A stretch of DNA of 64,000 bases from positions 62,001-126,000 of the forward strand of contig NZ_MAST01000051.1 in assembly GCF_001758225.1 (NCBI RefSeq). The letters run 5' to 3'. The stretch is from Humibacillus sp. DSM 29435 (GTDB lineage: Bacteria; Actinomycetota; Actinomycetes; Actinomycetales; Dermatophilaceae). Positions 20,748 through 29,155 of the stretch are shown here, in pieces. Every line of letters starts with the position of its first letter. The stretch's first letter is position 1. Both the position numbers and the translations under genes were made by a program. The notes below the pieces were generated by a model. That model saw only the letters and a program-made list of their open reading frames with translations. It made no database searches and had not been told where the DNA came from.

Positions 20748-21742
20748 GCGCTGACCCTTTCTGGCTCTGAAGCGTCGCTCGCTTCGGTGGATGCCTCGAC
20801 GCCGTGACCGGTGAGGGTCAGGAACACCTCGTCGAGCGTGGGCTTCTGCACCGACATCTCGGCCAGCCGGATGCCGGCCTCTCGCAAGGTGATGAACAGG
20901 TCGGTGACCGCGTCGGGGTTCGTCATCGGTGCGGTGACGCGACCGGGTTCGGAGGTGATGGTGGCCTCGACACCGAGAACGCTGGCGATGGCGCGCCGGG
21001 TGTCTTCGGTGTCGGCCGGGTCGATGAGCCGCAGCTGCAGTGAGGACTCGCCCACCGAGGCCTTCAGCTCGTTGGAGGTTCCCTCGGCTACGACCTTGCC
21101 GTTGTCGATCACGGCGATGCGGTCGGCGAGCTGGTCGGCCTCGTCGAGATACTGCGTGGTGAGCAGCACGGTCGAGCCGGTGGAGACGAGACGGCGGATG
21201 GTGTCGTACATCTGCGCGCGCGTTCTGGGGTCGAGGCCCGTGGTGGGCTCGTCCAGGAAGATCAGCGGTGGCTGGGCGATGAGGCTGGCCGCGAGGTCGA
21301 GCCGACGGCGCATCCCACCCGAGAACTTGCTGATCGGTCTTCTGGCGGCCTCCGTCAGCGCAAACTCCTCGAGCAGCTCCGCACTCCTGCGCTTCGCCTC
21401 TGTTCGGCCGAGACCGAGCAGGCGACCGAAGATCACGAGGTTCTCCGAGGCGCTGAGCCGCTCGTCGACCGAAGCGAACTGGGCTGTGACCCCGATGAGC
21501 TGGCGCACGACCTGAGCCTCGTTCTGCACGTCGTGGCCGAAGACGGTGGCGGTGCCCTCGTCGGGGCGCAGCAGGGTGGCGAGCATGCTGATGGTCGTGG
21601 TCTTGCCCGCCCCGTTCGGGCCGAGCACCCCGTAGATGGTTCCGGTGCGAACGCTGAGGTCGACCCCGTCGACGGCGCGGTTGTCGCCGAAGGTCTTGAC
21701 GAGCCCGTGGGCCTCGACGGCCCAGTCTGAGCTTTTCGACAT
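20744..21742 (-). CDS. ABC transporter ATP-binding protein, DrrA-like
   Basis: Nucleotide-binding subunit of the exporter formed with the downstream permease. Walker A GPNGAGKTT, signature FSGGMRRRLDLA and Walker B LIFLDEPTTGLD are intact, and the C-terminal extension of about 80 residues fits DrrA proteins. From ATG 21742 it is 332 aa, with AAAGGA before the start; a longer reading frame upstream lacks coding signal. Possible regulatory direct repeats lie at 21797-21832 in the divergent promoter region. Confidence 0.93.
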   Translation of the reverse strand: MSKSSDWAVEAHGLVKTFGDNRAVDGVDLSVRTGTIYGVLGPNGAGKTTTISMLATLLRPDEGTATVFGHDVQNEAQVVRQLIGVTAQFASVDERLSASENLVIFGRLLGLGRTEAKRRSAELLEEFALTEAARRPISKFSGGMRRRLDLAASLIAQPPLIFLDEPTTGLDPRTRAQMYDTIRRLVSTGSTVLLTTQYLDEADQLADRIAVIDNGKVVAEGTSNELKASVGESSLQLRLIDPADTEDTRRAIASVLGVEATITSEPGRVTAPMTNPDAVTDLFITLREAGIRLAEMSVQKPTLDEVFLTLTGHGVEASTEASDASEPERVSA

Positions 21743-21796
21743 GGCGTGTCCTTTCACTGGCAGCTGGTGTCGGTCTCCACCCTGGGGCCGCGCCCT

Positions 21797-21832
21797 CACA
21801 GAGCGCTCACAACCGCTTACAGCGCGCTGACA
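21797..21832. promoter_or_regulatory. two 15-bp direct repeats 21 bp apart upstream of the ABC exporter
   Basis: CACAGAGCGCTCACA at 21797-21811 and TACAGCGCGCTGACA at 21818-21832 match at 12 of 15 positions and start 21 bases apart, two helical turns. They lie 55 bases or more upstream of the DrrA-like gene in the region divergent from a hydrolase gene. Direct repeats at helical spacing are the form recognised by SARP-type activators; binding here is inference. Confidence 0.45.
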
Positions 21833-21938
21833 CGCCTCGAGATGGGTTGACCGGGAGTCAGGAGCCGGTCTGTCGGCCGGACGAGAACCGCCGGAAGAAG
21901 GGGCGCCGTCACGGGTGACCGTCTGGGAGTCTGGTCAC

Positions 21939-22643
21939 GTGTCTGTCATCTCGAGCCGTCTCCCGGTCGTGTTCGTTGCCGGCAACGGTCGAGCCGGCGC
22001 CTCCGCGTGGCCGGGCCAGGCACACCTGGCCGCCGAACGGGAGTGTCTCTTTCTCGAACGGCTGACGGTGGGCGACAACCCCGAGGCCGTCGTCGCCGCG
22101 CTCGACGCACGGCTCGACTCCCCGGTTCATCTCGTCGGACACTCCTACGGGGCGATCGCCGCCCTGCTGATGGCGTCGGCTCGGCGCGACCGCGTCGCCT
22201 CACTGACCCTGGTCGAGCCTGCGGCGCTCGCGGTGTCGTCACGATCGCCTCGCACGGCGACCCACATCGCTGCGCTCAGCCCGGTGTTCGCAGTGGCCGG
22301 CGATGCGGCCGTCTCGGCTCGAGAGTTCGCTGCCCGGTTCGCCGCGGCCAACACCACCCCCGTCCCCGACGTATCCGAAGAGGCTCTCGAGCGCATGGCC
22401 GAGCACCTGCGAGCACTGCGTCCGCCGTGGGGCGTCCCCGTCGACGCGACGGTCGTGACCGGCATCCCGACCCTGGTGCTCATCGGCGATGATGACAGCA
22501 TGTACGCAGAGGTGGCGCAGGTGCTGGCCGGCCACGGCGCGACCGTGCGCGCGTTTCCCGGCGCCGGGCACCGGCCTCACGACGGGCGGGTGGCCGGCGA
22601 GCTGATGGAGCGACACTGGGACCGCGTGGAGGCGCTGACGTGA
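21939..22643 (+). CDS. alpha/beta hydrolase
   Basis: Small alpha/beta-hydrolase of 234 aa. GNGRAGA near the start may form the oxyanion region, GHSYGAIAALLM holds the nucleophile Ser at about residue 69, and the late GAGHRPHDGR supplies the His. A GTG at 21915 is also in frame; 21939 is chosen because GGGAG lies about ten bases before it. Its stop overlaps the choD start as GTGA, so the two genes are translationally coupled and may act on the same lipid or sterol-like substrate (inference). Confidence 0.82.
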   Translation: MSVISSRLPVVFVAGNGRAGASAWPGQAHLAAERECLFLERLTVGDNPEAVVAALDARLDSPVHLVGHSYGAIAALLMASARRDRVASLTLVEPAALAVSSRSPRTATHIAALSPVFAVAGDAAVSAREFAARFAAANTTPVPDVSEEALERMAEHLRALRPPWGVPVDATVVTGIPTLVLIGDDDSMYAEVAQVLAGHGATVRAFPGAGHRPHDGRVAGELMERHWDRVEALT

Positions 22644-24325
22644 CAGCAGAGCAACGGCCCGACGATCGGGGCCACGACCACGACGTCGTCGTGATCGGCT
22701 CGGGGTTCGGCGGTTCGGTGGCCGCCCTGCGGTTGGCCGAGAAGGGCTACCGCGTTCATGTCTACGAGGCAGGCCGTCGGTTCGAGGATGACGACTTCGC
22801 TCGCACCAGCTGGGACGTGCGTCGCTACCTCTGGGCTCCACGCCTGCGCTGTTTCGGGGTGCAGCGCATCCACCGACTGCCCGACGTCGTCGTGCTGGCC
22901 GGGGCGGGCGTGGGTGGGGGGTCGTTGAACTACGCGAACACCCTCTACGTGCCGCCCGACGCCTTCTTCCGAGACCGGCAGTGGGGCCATATCACCGACT
23001 GGAAGGCCGAGCTCGCCCCGCACTACGCCACCGCCCAGCGGATGCTCGGCGTGGTGACCAACCCCTGCGAGGGCCCCGTCGAGGCACTGATGCGCGACAC
23101 GGCCGAGGGGCTGGGCGTGGGTGCCAGCTTTCGCAAGACGCCGGTCGGCGTGTTCTTCGGCGAACCTGGGCGCCGGGTGCCTGACCCCTACTTCGGTGGT
23201 GACGGGCCGGCGCGCACCGGATGCACCCAGTGCGGCAACTGCATGGTCGGATGCCGGGTGGGAGCGAAGAACACGTTGGTCAAGAACTACCTTGCCCTGG
23301 CTGAGCGGCGAGGGGTCACCATCGAGCCACTGCGCACGGTGGTCGACCTGCGCCCGCTCGACCCGGCCGCGCCCGAGCAGGGTTACGCGGTCACGACGGT
23401 GCGCAGCGGTGCATGGGCTGCGGGTCGCACCCGGCACACCGTCACGGCCGGCCAGGTCGTCATCGCCGCGGGCGCCTGGGGCACGGCGTCGCTGCTGCAG
23501 GCGATGCGAGCAGACGGACTGCCCCACCTGTCAGCGCGTCTCGGCGAGCTGACCCGCACCAACTCGGAGGCACTCGGTGGTGCGATGACGGCCCGGGTGC
23601 CCAGCGATGTCGACCTCACTCGCGGGGTCGCGATCACGTCCAGCTTCAACGTCGACGAGGCGACCCACGTCGAGAACTGCCGTTACGGCCCGGGTTCGAA
23701 CCTGATGGGGGCGCTGGCCGTCATGCAGGTCGACGGTGGGGGCCGCGTGCCCCGCTTCGTTCGCTTCGCCGGGCAGGCCGCCCGGCATCCGGCCGTGTTC
23801 GTACGGTCGTTGTCGACGAGGCGCTGGAGCGAGCGAACAGTGATCGCGCTCGTCATGCAGAGCCGTGACAACTCGATCACCGTGAGCCGCAGACGGGGCC
23901 TGTTCGGGTGGCGGCTGACCTCCGCGCAGGGTCACGGCGAGCCGAACCCCACCTACCTGGCCGAAGGCAATGCCGCCGTTCGTGCGCTCGCCGCGGGTCT
24001 GGCGAGGGCGACCGGCCTCCGCGCGTGGCCGGGCAGCTCGGTCGGGGAGGTGTTCGACGTGCCGATGACGGCGCACTTCCTCGGAGGGGCCGTGATCTCC
24101 GACTCCGCCGAGACGGGCGTCATCGACCCGTACCACCGGGTCTGGGGCTACCCCGGCCTGCACGTGGTCGACGGGGCTGCGGTGTCGGCCAACCTCGGCG
24201 TCAACCCGAGCCTGACGATCACCGCGCAGGCTGAGCGAGCGATGTCGTTCTGGCCCGTGCTGGGCCGGCCCGACGACCGGCCCGCGCAGCATGTGCGTCC
24301 TGCCCTTCGTCGGGGACGCGGATGA
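22640..24325 (+). CDS. choD: GMC-family oxidoreductase, ChoD-like
   Basis: FAD-dependent oxidoreductase closely resembling mycobacterial ChoD (annotated as cholesterol oxidase). Residues about 14-26 hold the dinucleotide motif VVVIGSGFGGSVAALRL; AGVGGGSLNYANTLY follows. A Cys cluster C195-x2-C198-x2-C201-x3-C205 precedes GAKNTLVKNYL, a feature also present in mycobacterial ChoD and able in principle to bind an iron-sulfur cluster. The C-terminal HFLGGAVI and NPSLTITAQAE fit the GMC active site. Length 561 aa. It lies between the guaB3 region and guaA as in mycobacteria. True sterol oxidase activity is uncertain. Confidence 0.9.
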   Translation: MTAEQRPDDRGHDHDVVVIGSGFGGSVAALRLAEKGYRVHVYEAGRRFEDDDFARTSWDVRRYLWAPRLRCFGVQRIHRLPDVVVLAGAGVGGGSLNYANTLYVPPDAFFRDRQWGHITDWKAELAPHYATAQRMLGVVTNPCEGPVEALMRDTAEGLGVGASFRKTPVGVFFGEPGRRVPDPYFGGDGPARTGCTQCGNCMVGCRVGAKNTLVKNYLALAERRGVTIEPLRTVVDLRPLDPAAPEQGYAVTTVRSGAWAAGRTRHTVTAGQVVIAAGAWGTASLLQAMRADGLPHLSARLGELTRTNSEALGGAMTARVPSDVDLTRGVAITSSFNVDEATHVENCRYGPGSNLMGALAVMQVDGGGRVPRFVRFAGQAARHPAVFVRSLSTRRWSERTVIALVMQSRDNSITVSRRRGLFGWRLTSAQGHGEPNPTYLAEGNAAVRALAAGLARATGLRAWPGSSVGEVFDVPMTAHFLGGAVISDSAETGVIDPYHRVWGYPGLHVVDGAAVSANLGVNPSLTITAQAERAMSFWPVLGRPDDRPAQHVRPALRRGRG

Positions 24326-24356
24326 GGGCCCGTGCCCCCCGGCACAGACCCTCATC
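24321..24356. terminator. nested hairpin overlapping the choD stop codon
   Basis: Arms GATGAGGG (24321-24328, containing the TGA stop) and CCCTCATC (24349-24356) enclose GTGCC-CCCC-GGCAC. Probably the transcription end of the hydrolase-choD operon; there is no T-run. Confidence 0.65.
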
Positions 24357-24644
24357 ACCCCGGTGTTGCCACCCCCGGCGGCTCGTGAGTCCCCCCGAAC
24401 TCGCCGCCCAGCCGAACCGTTGCCGTCCCCCACGCCCCCCGACGCGAACAACCTCGGCTGCTAGACATAAGTTACATATTCAATCACTTGTTTGTCAAGT
24501 TGTTCGGCTCCCCAGATAGTCTGGATGGCGTCGGTCCGGGGGCACGAGGAGACGACGCCGACCAACTGCCCTGTGTCGGTGAGGGTTGGCAGGGCAGTAG
24601 GCAGGTGTAACGTGGCCCCCCGAACGGCTTGGGAAAGAGGTGGC
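24357..24644. other. non-coding gap upstream of the MarR regulator
   Basis: The region opens GC- and proline-codon-like, then shifts to an AT-rich stretch at about 24463-24500 that is unusual for this genome and carries the operator/promoter described at 24486-24520. No gene is supported; a frame open from 24492 is the upstream extension of marR. Confidence 0.6.
24486..24520 (+). promoter_or_regulatory. marR promoter with overlapping palindromic operator
   Basis: ACTTG-TTTGT-CAAGT (24486-24500) is a 5-5-5 palindrome of the size used by MarR proteins. It overlaps a -35 TTGTCA (24492-24497), which is 17 bases from a -10 GATAGT (24515-24520). The arrangement predicts autorepression, with a 5' leader of about 115 bases before the ATG at 24645. 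Confidence 0.55.
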
Positions 24645-25172
24645 ATGACAACCGAGGTACATTCCGGGTCGAAGAAGCCGGTCGAGCCGGTCGAGCCCGT
24701 TGAGCCCGTCGAGCCCGTCGAGCCCGTCGAGCCCGTCGAGCCATGGAGTCGGGACGCCGTGCTGGGGTCGCTGCGGCGAGCCCTGGTGGGCAGCAACCGG
24801 CTGCACGCCTCGATGGCGTCCGAGCTGGGCGTCAACCTGACCGGTCTCTCGGCCCTCAGCCACCTGGCCGCCGCGCCGGGGATGGCGCCCAAACAGCTCT
24901 CGGACCTGCTCGGGATCACCACCGGTTCGACGACGGGCACGATCGACAACCTGGTGAGGTCAGGCTTCCTGCGCCGCGAGCCGCACCCCGATGACCGCAG
25001 GAGCGTGGTGCTACACCTCACCCCGGCAGGACGCCACGCGGTCGAGTGGGTGATCGAGCGCTACCGTGCGGCACTCGAGACCGTGTACGCCTCCCATCCG
25101 CAGCTTCCCGCCCCCGAGCTTGCGGCGTTTCTCGACGATCTCGCAACGGCCCTCAACCAAGCCGCCTCCTAG
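24645..25172 (+). CDS. MarR-family regulator with seven tandem VEP tripeptides
   Basis: Winged-helix repressor of 175 aa. Residues 13-33 are seven Val-Glu-Pro triplets, an unusual N-terminal arm encoded by a 9-bp tandem repeat. The MarR domain follows (SALSHLAAAPGMAPKQLSDLLG, the recognition helix TGSTTGTIDNLV, and the wing RREPHPDDRRSVVLHLT). The start has AAAGAGG four bases before it. It converges on the heterodimeric ABC exporter genes, a usual MarR target class, but its own operator is the only site seen. Confidence 0.9.
   Translation: MTTEVHSGSKKPVEPVEPVEPVEPVEPVEPVEPWSRDAVLGSLRRALVGSNRLHASMASELGVNLTGLSALSHLAAAPGMAPKQLSDLLGITTGSTTGTIDNLVRSGFLRREPHPDDRRSVVLHLTPAGRHAVEWVIERYRAALETVYASHPQLPAPELAAFLDDLATALNQAAS
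24681..24743 (+). repeat. 9-bp tandem repeat, seven copies, coding for Val-Glu-Pro
   Basis: Unit GTCGAGCCC with variants only at positions 3 and 9. It lies inside marR and keeps the frame at any copy number, so the copy number could vary between strains without breaking the protein. Confidence 0.9.
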
Positions 25173-25236
25173 GTCTGTCCCGCCTCGCATCGCGCTGCGG
25201 GCTGAGAGAGCCGCCGCCGCTGGGTGAGCCGGCGCC

Positions 25237-27024
25237 TCACCCGGCGCTCGCAGGTGCCTCCTGTGGTTCGTCCCGCCAGGAGCGCCACAGTGCTGCGTAG
25301 GCGCCATTGGCCACGAGGAGCTCCTCGTGTGAACCGATCTCGCTGATCCGGCCGTCTTCGACCACACACACCCGGTCGGCGTCATGGGCGGTCATGAGAC
25401 GGTGCGCGATGGCCACCACGGTCCGCCCGTCGACCACGGCGGCGAGCGAGCGCTCGAGATGGCGGGCGGCGCGCGGGTCGAGCAGGGAGGTGGCCTCGTC
25501 GAGCACGAGGGTGTGTGGGTCGGCGAGCACGAGCCGGGCCAGTGCGAGCTGCTGCGCCTGAGGCTCGGTCAGTCGGTGCCCTCCCGAGCCGACGGTGGTG
25601 TCGAGCCCTTGGGGCAGGTGCTCGGCCCAGTCGAGGGCGTCGACGGCCGTGAGCGCGTCCCACAGCTGCTCGCGTGACGCCTCGGGCCGGGCCAGGCGCA
25701 GGTTGTCCTCGAGAGAGCCGACGAAGACGTGGTGCTCCTGGGTGACCAGTGCGACCTGACCACGCAGCTGGGCCAGCTCGAGATCGACCAGTCGCACCCC
25801 GCCCACCTCGACCCGGCCCTCGCGCGGCCCGTCGATGCCGGCCATCAGGCGCCCGAGGGTCGACTTGCCCGCGCCCGAGGGGCCGACGATCGCGAGGCGC
25901 TCGCCGGGTCGCAGGTCAAGGGATACTCCCCGGAGCACGTCGCGGCCTGAGCGGTAGGCGTAGTGCACGTCGTTGACCTCGAGGTGGTCATCGGTCGGTG
26001 TCTCGCCCGTCGCGGCCCGATCGGCCGGGACGTCGGCAATGCCGATCACCCGAGCGAGGGAGGTGGCGCCGACCTGGATCTCGTCGAGCCAGGAGATCAG
26101 CTCGTCGAGCGGGCCGGCCATCTGCTGCACGTAGAGGGCGACCGCGGTGACCGTACCGGCCGTGGCCAGATCGCGGCTGATGAGCCAGCCGCCCCAGAGC
26201 AGCGTCACGGCGACCGGCGCGAAGAACGCGAACTCGACCGACGGGAACCAGCGCATGCGCAGCCCGAGCGTGTAGACCTCGGCGTCGTAGCACTCGCTCA
26301 GGGCGTCGTCCATCCGACGACGGCGGCGACCCCTCATCCCGAGGGCGTCGACGGTGCGGGCTCCTTCCGACGACTCGGTCACCACGCCGTTGAGCACCGC
26401 GTAGGTCGCCCGTTCGCGCAGGTACCCTGCGGGGGCATAGCGCAGGTACCGGCGCGTGGAGGCCCACAGCATGGGGATGCCGACCACGATCGCGAGCGCG
26501 ACCGTCCAGTCGGTCAGCAGGGCCGCCACGACGGTGATGGCCGTGGTGACGCCCCCGACGAAGATGGACGGGATGCCGAACCGGATCACGCGAGAGAGGG
26601 CTTCGACGTCGTTGGTCGTTCGTGAGACGAGGTCGCCGGTTCCGGCACGCTCGACGGTCGAGAGCGGCAGCTCGACGACCCGACCCATGAACTGCTCACG
26701 CAGCTCGGCGAAGATCGTCTCTCCCATGATGAACGAGGCACGGCGTGCGAACCAGGTGACGACCGTCTGCACGACGACGGCGCCGGCGATCCACAGGGCG
26801 AGCGTGTTGACGCGGGCCAGTGACCGGCCACCGCTGATCTCGTCGACGAGCAGCCCGATGACGCGAGGCGCCACCAGGGCGGCGACGGCCGCCACTGCGT
26901 GGAGTCCGACCACGCCCAGCAGGCTTGACCGATGGCGCCTGAACAGGCCGCGCGTGTGCTCGCGTACCGAGGCCATGTCAGAGACCGGGAGGCTGCGGGT
27001 CGTGGGTTCGGCGGTGAGAGCCAT
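25237..27024 (-). CDS. ABC exporter half with intact Walker motifs but degenerate signature
   Basis: Type IV ABC exporter subunit of 595 aa: a six-helix membrane domain (about residues 30-330) followed by an ATPase domain. Walker A GPSGAGKST is near residue 381 and Walker B LVLDEAT is normal, but the LSGGQ signature is replaced by LTEPQ near residue 485. The partner gene has the reverse defects, so the two subunits should form a heterodimer with one full ATP site. The ATG overlaps the partner stop as TGATG. Drug or lipid export is the usual role. It converges on marR. Confidence 0.92.
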   Translation of the reverse strand: MALTAEPTTRSLPVSDMASVREHTRGLFRRHRSSLLGVVGLHAVAAVAALVAPRVIGLLVDEISGGRSLARVNTLALWIAGAVVVQTVVTWFARRASFIMGETIFAELREQFMGRVVELPLSTVERAGTGDLVSRTTNDVEALSRVIRFGIPSIFVGGVTTAITVVAALLTDWTVALAIVVGIPMLWASTRRYLRYAPAGYLRERATYAVLNGVVTESSEGARTVDALGMRGRRRRRMDDALSECYDAEVYTLGLRMRWFPSVEFAFFAPVAVTLLWGGWLISRDLATAGTVTAVALYVQQMAGPLDELISWLDEIQVGATSLARVIGIADVPADRAATGETPTDDHLEVNDVHYAYRSGRDVLRGVSLDLRPGERLAIVGPSGAGKSTLGRLMAGIDGPREGRVEVGGVRLVDLELAQLRGQVALVTQEHHVFVGSLEDNLRLARPEASREQLWDALTAVDALDWAEHLPQGLDTTVGSGGHRLTEPQAQQLALARLVLADPHTLVLDEATSLLDPRAARHLERSLAAVVDGRTVVAIAHRLMTAHDADRVCVVEDGRISEIGSHEELLVANGAYAALWRSWRDEPQEAPASAG

Positions 27025-28745
27025 CAGTCGTCCTCCCCTCTGGTCACGGTCCGGCGGTAGGCGGGCAGCTCGCTCATCAACCGCCGGTGGGTACCGGACG
27101 CGGCGACGCGACCCTCCTCGAGGTAGACCACCTGGTCGGCCTGGTCGAGCAGCAGCGGGCTGGCCGACATGACGACGGTGGTGCGGCCGGCGCGGGCGGC
27201 CGAGAGTCGCGCGGCGATGCGGGCCTCGGTGTGCGCGTCGACCGCGCTGGTCGGCTCGACCAGCACCAGCACTTCGGCCTCGGTCAAGAGGGCGCGGGTC
27301 AGCGCCAGACGTTGGCGCTGACCACCGGAGAAGGCACGACCGCGCTCTTCGACCTCGTTGTCGAGACCGCCGGGCAGGGCCTCGAGCACGTCGTCACCGC
27401 TGGCCACCGACAGGGCGGCCAGGATGGTGGCGTCGTCGTGCTCGCCACGAGGGTCGAGCTCGCCACGCAGGGGGCCGGTGAACAGGCGCGGATCGGTCTC
27501 GGAGACGACGATGCGGCGGCGCAGCTCGGCGAGGGGTGCGTCGGCCACCCGCGTGCCGTCGAGGCGGGCATCGGTGTCGCCGGCCCCGAACCGGCCCAGC
27601 CGGTCGGCGAGCGCGGCCGACTCCTCCGGCCGGGCCGACACGACGACGGTGAAGCGACCCGGCTCGAAGCCGGCGCCGCTCGTGGGGTCGACCAGCCGAG
27701 CCGGATGCGGCGGCAGCGGTCGGGGGTTGCTGGGCTCGGTCTGGTCGGGTCTCACGGCGAGAATCTTGATGAGCTTGCCGGCCCCGATGTGGGCCTGGGT
27801 CGCACGGTCGACCATCTCGGTGGCAGTCCGCAGCGGGATGACGAGGAAGGCGGTGTAGCCGTAGAAGGCGACGAGCTGACCGGCCGTGATCTGGCCCGCC
27901 ACCGCGAACCGCGCACCGAGCCACACCACGATGAGCACGAAGATGCCGGGCAGCAGGATCTGCGCGGCGTCGAGGGCCGCCTGGTAGCCGGCCACTCGGT
28001 TGCCGACGCTGCGCACCGCCTGCGACTGAACGGCGTACCGCCGCAGGAAGGTTCGCTCGCCACCGATGCCGCGCAGCACGCGCAGACCGGCGACGGTGTC
28101 GGCTCCGAGGCCGATCAGCTTTCCCGCCTCCTCACGCTGGGCGAGCTGGCGGGCCTGGAGCGGCCGCACGACGAAGGCCAGGCAGGCTACGAGCACCGGC
28201 ACACCGATGAGGATGACCAGACCGAGTGGAGCCGAGGCGCGGAGCAGGATCAGCGCCACCACCACGTAGCTGACCACGCTGCCCACGAACCGTGCGAAGA
28301 CGTCGTACAGCCCGCCGACGCGCATCGCATCGGAGCTGACGGTCGCCACCACGTCTCCCGTCGGCACCGCCCGGGTGAGCGCCTCCCCGGTGTCGGCCGC
28401 CTGATGGCCGATCAGCTGGGCCGAGCGGAACGCGCCCTGCATCCAGTTCAGCACCGCGTACTTGTGGCGGAACATCCCCGAGATCGCGCTCACGGCGACC
28501 AGGCCCAGCAGCACCAGGCACCACCGGAGCAGGGCCCCACTGTCGCGACCGATGATGCCCTGGTCGATGGCCTTGCCCATCACCGCAGGGAAGAGGGCCT
28601 GGCTCACCAACCACACGACACCGAAGCAGACCGCGACCACAAGGGTGCGGCGCTGGCCTCGAGCGACCCAGGTCAGATAGGCGGTCGGGCTGGTCAGTGC
28701 AGGGGTGCCGGGGTCGGCGAGGGGCAGGCGGATCACTTGGTTCAT
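27024..28745 (-). CDS. ABC exporter half without Walker A, intact signature
   Basis: Partner of the 25237-27024 subunit, 573 aa from ATG 28745 (an ATG at 28772 is also in frame). Six membrane segments fill residues about 35-310. In the ATPase domain the P-loop is absent: SARPEESAALADRL stands at about residues 369-382 where GxxGxGKS/T is expected. Walker B reads LVLVEPTS with Val for Asp. The signature FSGGQRQRLAL (about residue 470) is intact and would complete the ATP site of the partner. Similar P-loop-less halves are recalled from other actinomycetes, so this looks like a conserved asymmetric family, not decay. It starts 33 bases after mrpG on the same strand. Confidence 0.9.
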   Translation of the reverse strand: MNQVIRLPLADPGTPALTSPTAYLTWVARGQRRTLVVAVCFGVVWLVSQALFPAVMGKAIDQGIIGRDSGALLRWCLVLLGLVAVSAISGMFRHKYAVLNWMQGAFRSAQLIGHQAADTGEALTRAVPTGDVVATVSSDAMRVGGLYDVFARFVGSVVSYVVVALILLRASAPLGLVILIGVPVLVACLAFVVRPLQARQLAQREEAGKLIGLGADTVAGLRVLRGIGGERTFLRRYAVQSQAVRSVGNRVAGYQAALDAAQILLPGIFVLIVVWLGARFAVAGQITAGQLVAFYGYTAFLVIPLRTATEMVDRATQAHIGAGKLIKILAVRPDQTEPSNPRPLPPHPARLVDPTSGAGFEPGRFTVVVSARPEESAALADRLGRFGAGDTDARLDGTRVADAPLAELRRRIVVSETDPRLFTGPLRGELDPRGEHDDATILAALSVASGDDVLEALPGGLDNEVEERGRAFSGGQRQRLALTRALLTEAEVLVLVEPTSAVDAHTEARIAARLSAARAGRTTVVMSASPLLLDQADQVVYLEEGRVAASGTHRRLMSELPAYRRTVTRGEDD

Positions 28746-28777
28746 CCTACGATCCCGGCGGCCGTGCCTCATCCCGT

Positions 28778-29155
28778 TTATTCGGGAGGCGAACCCCTTT
28801 CGGGCGCCTCTGCCTGCTCGAGCGCCTCGCTCAGCTCGTCGAGGATCAGGCTCTCCTTGTCGACGGTGCCGGTGCGGTAGGCCGCCCGGCCGACGAGGTG
28901 GGCAGAGACCGGGCCGGTGAAGAACTGGGTGGCGGCCAGCAGCACGAGCGTGGTCACCGCGGCCCAGGTGCGCAGGGTGAGAGCCAGGCCCGTCAGCACC
29001 AGGATCAGGCCCAGGGTCTGGGGCTTGGTCGCCGCGTGCAGCCTCGAGAGGGTGTCGCGGAAACGCACCAGACCGATGGCGCCGGCAAGGCAGAGGAAAG
29101 CGCCGAGCAGCAGGGCGACGGCGCCCGCGACGTCGAGCGCGGTGGTCCAGCTCAT
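28778..29155 (-). CDS. mrpG: Mrp Na+/H+ antiporter subunit G
   Basis: Small membrane subunit (125 aa, three helices) of the multi-subunit cation/proton antiporter. LLGAFLCLAGAIGLVRFRDTLSRLHAATKPQTLG is the family core (given here in two overlapping parts: GLVRFRDTLSRLHA and AATKPQTLG). The C-terminal 40 residues are cytoplasmic and acidic. It overlaps mrpF as ATGA and is the last Mrp gene. Confidence 0.93.
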   Translation of the reverse strand: MSWTTALDVAGAVALLLGAFLCLAGAIGLVRFRDTLSRLHAATKPQTLGLILVLTGLALTLRTWAAVTTLVLLAATQFFTGPVSAHLVGRAAYRTGTVDKESLILDELSEALEQAEAPERGSPPE

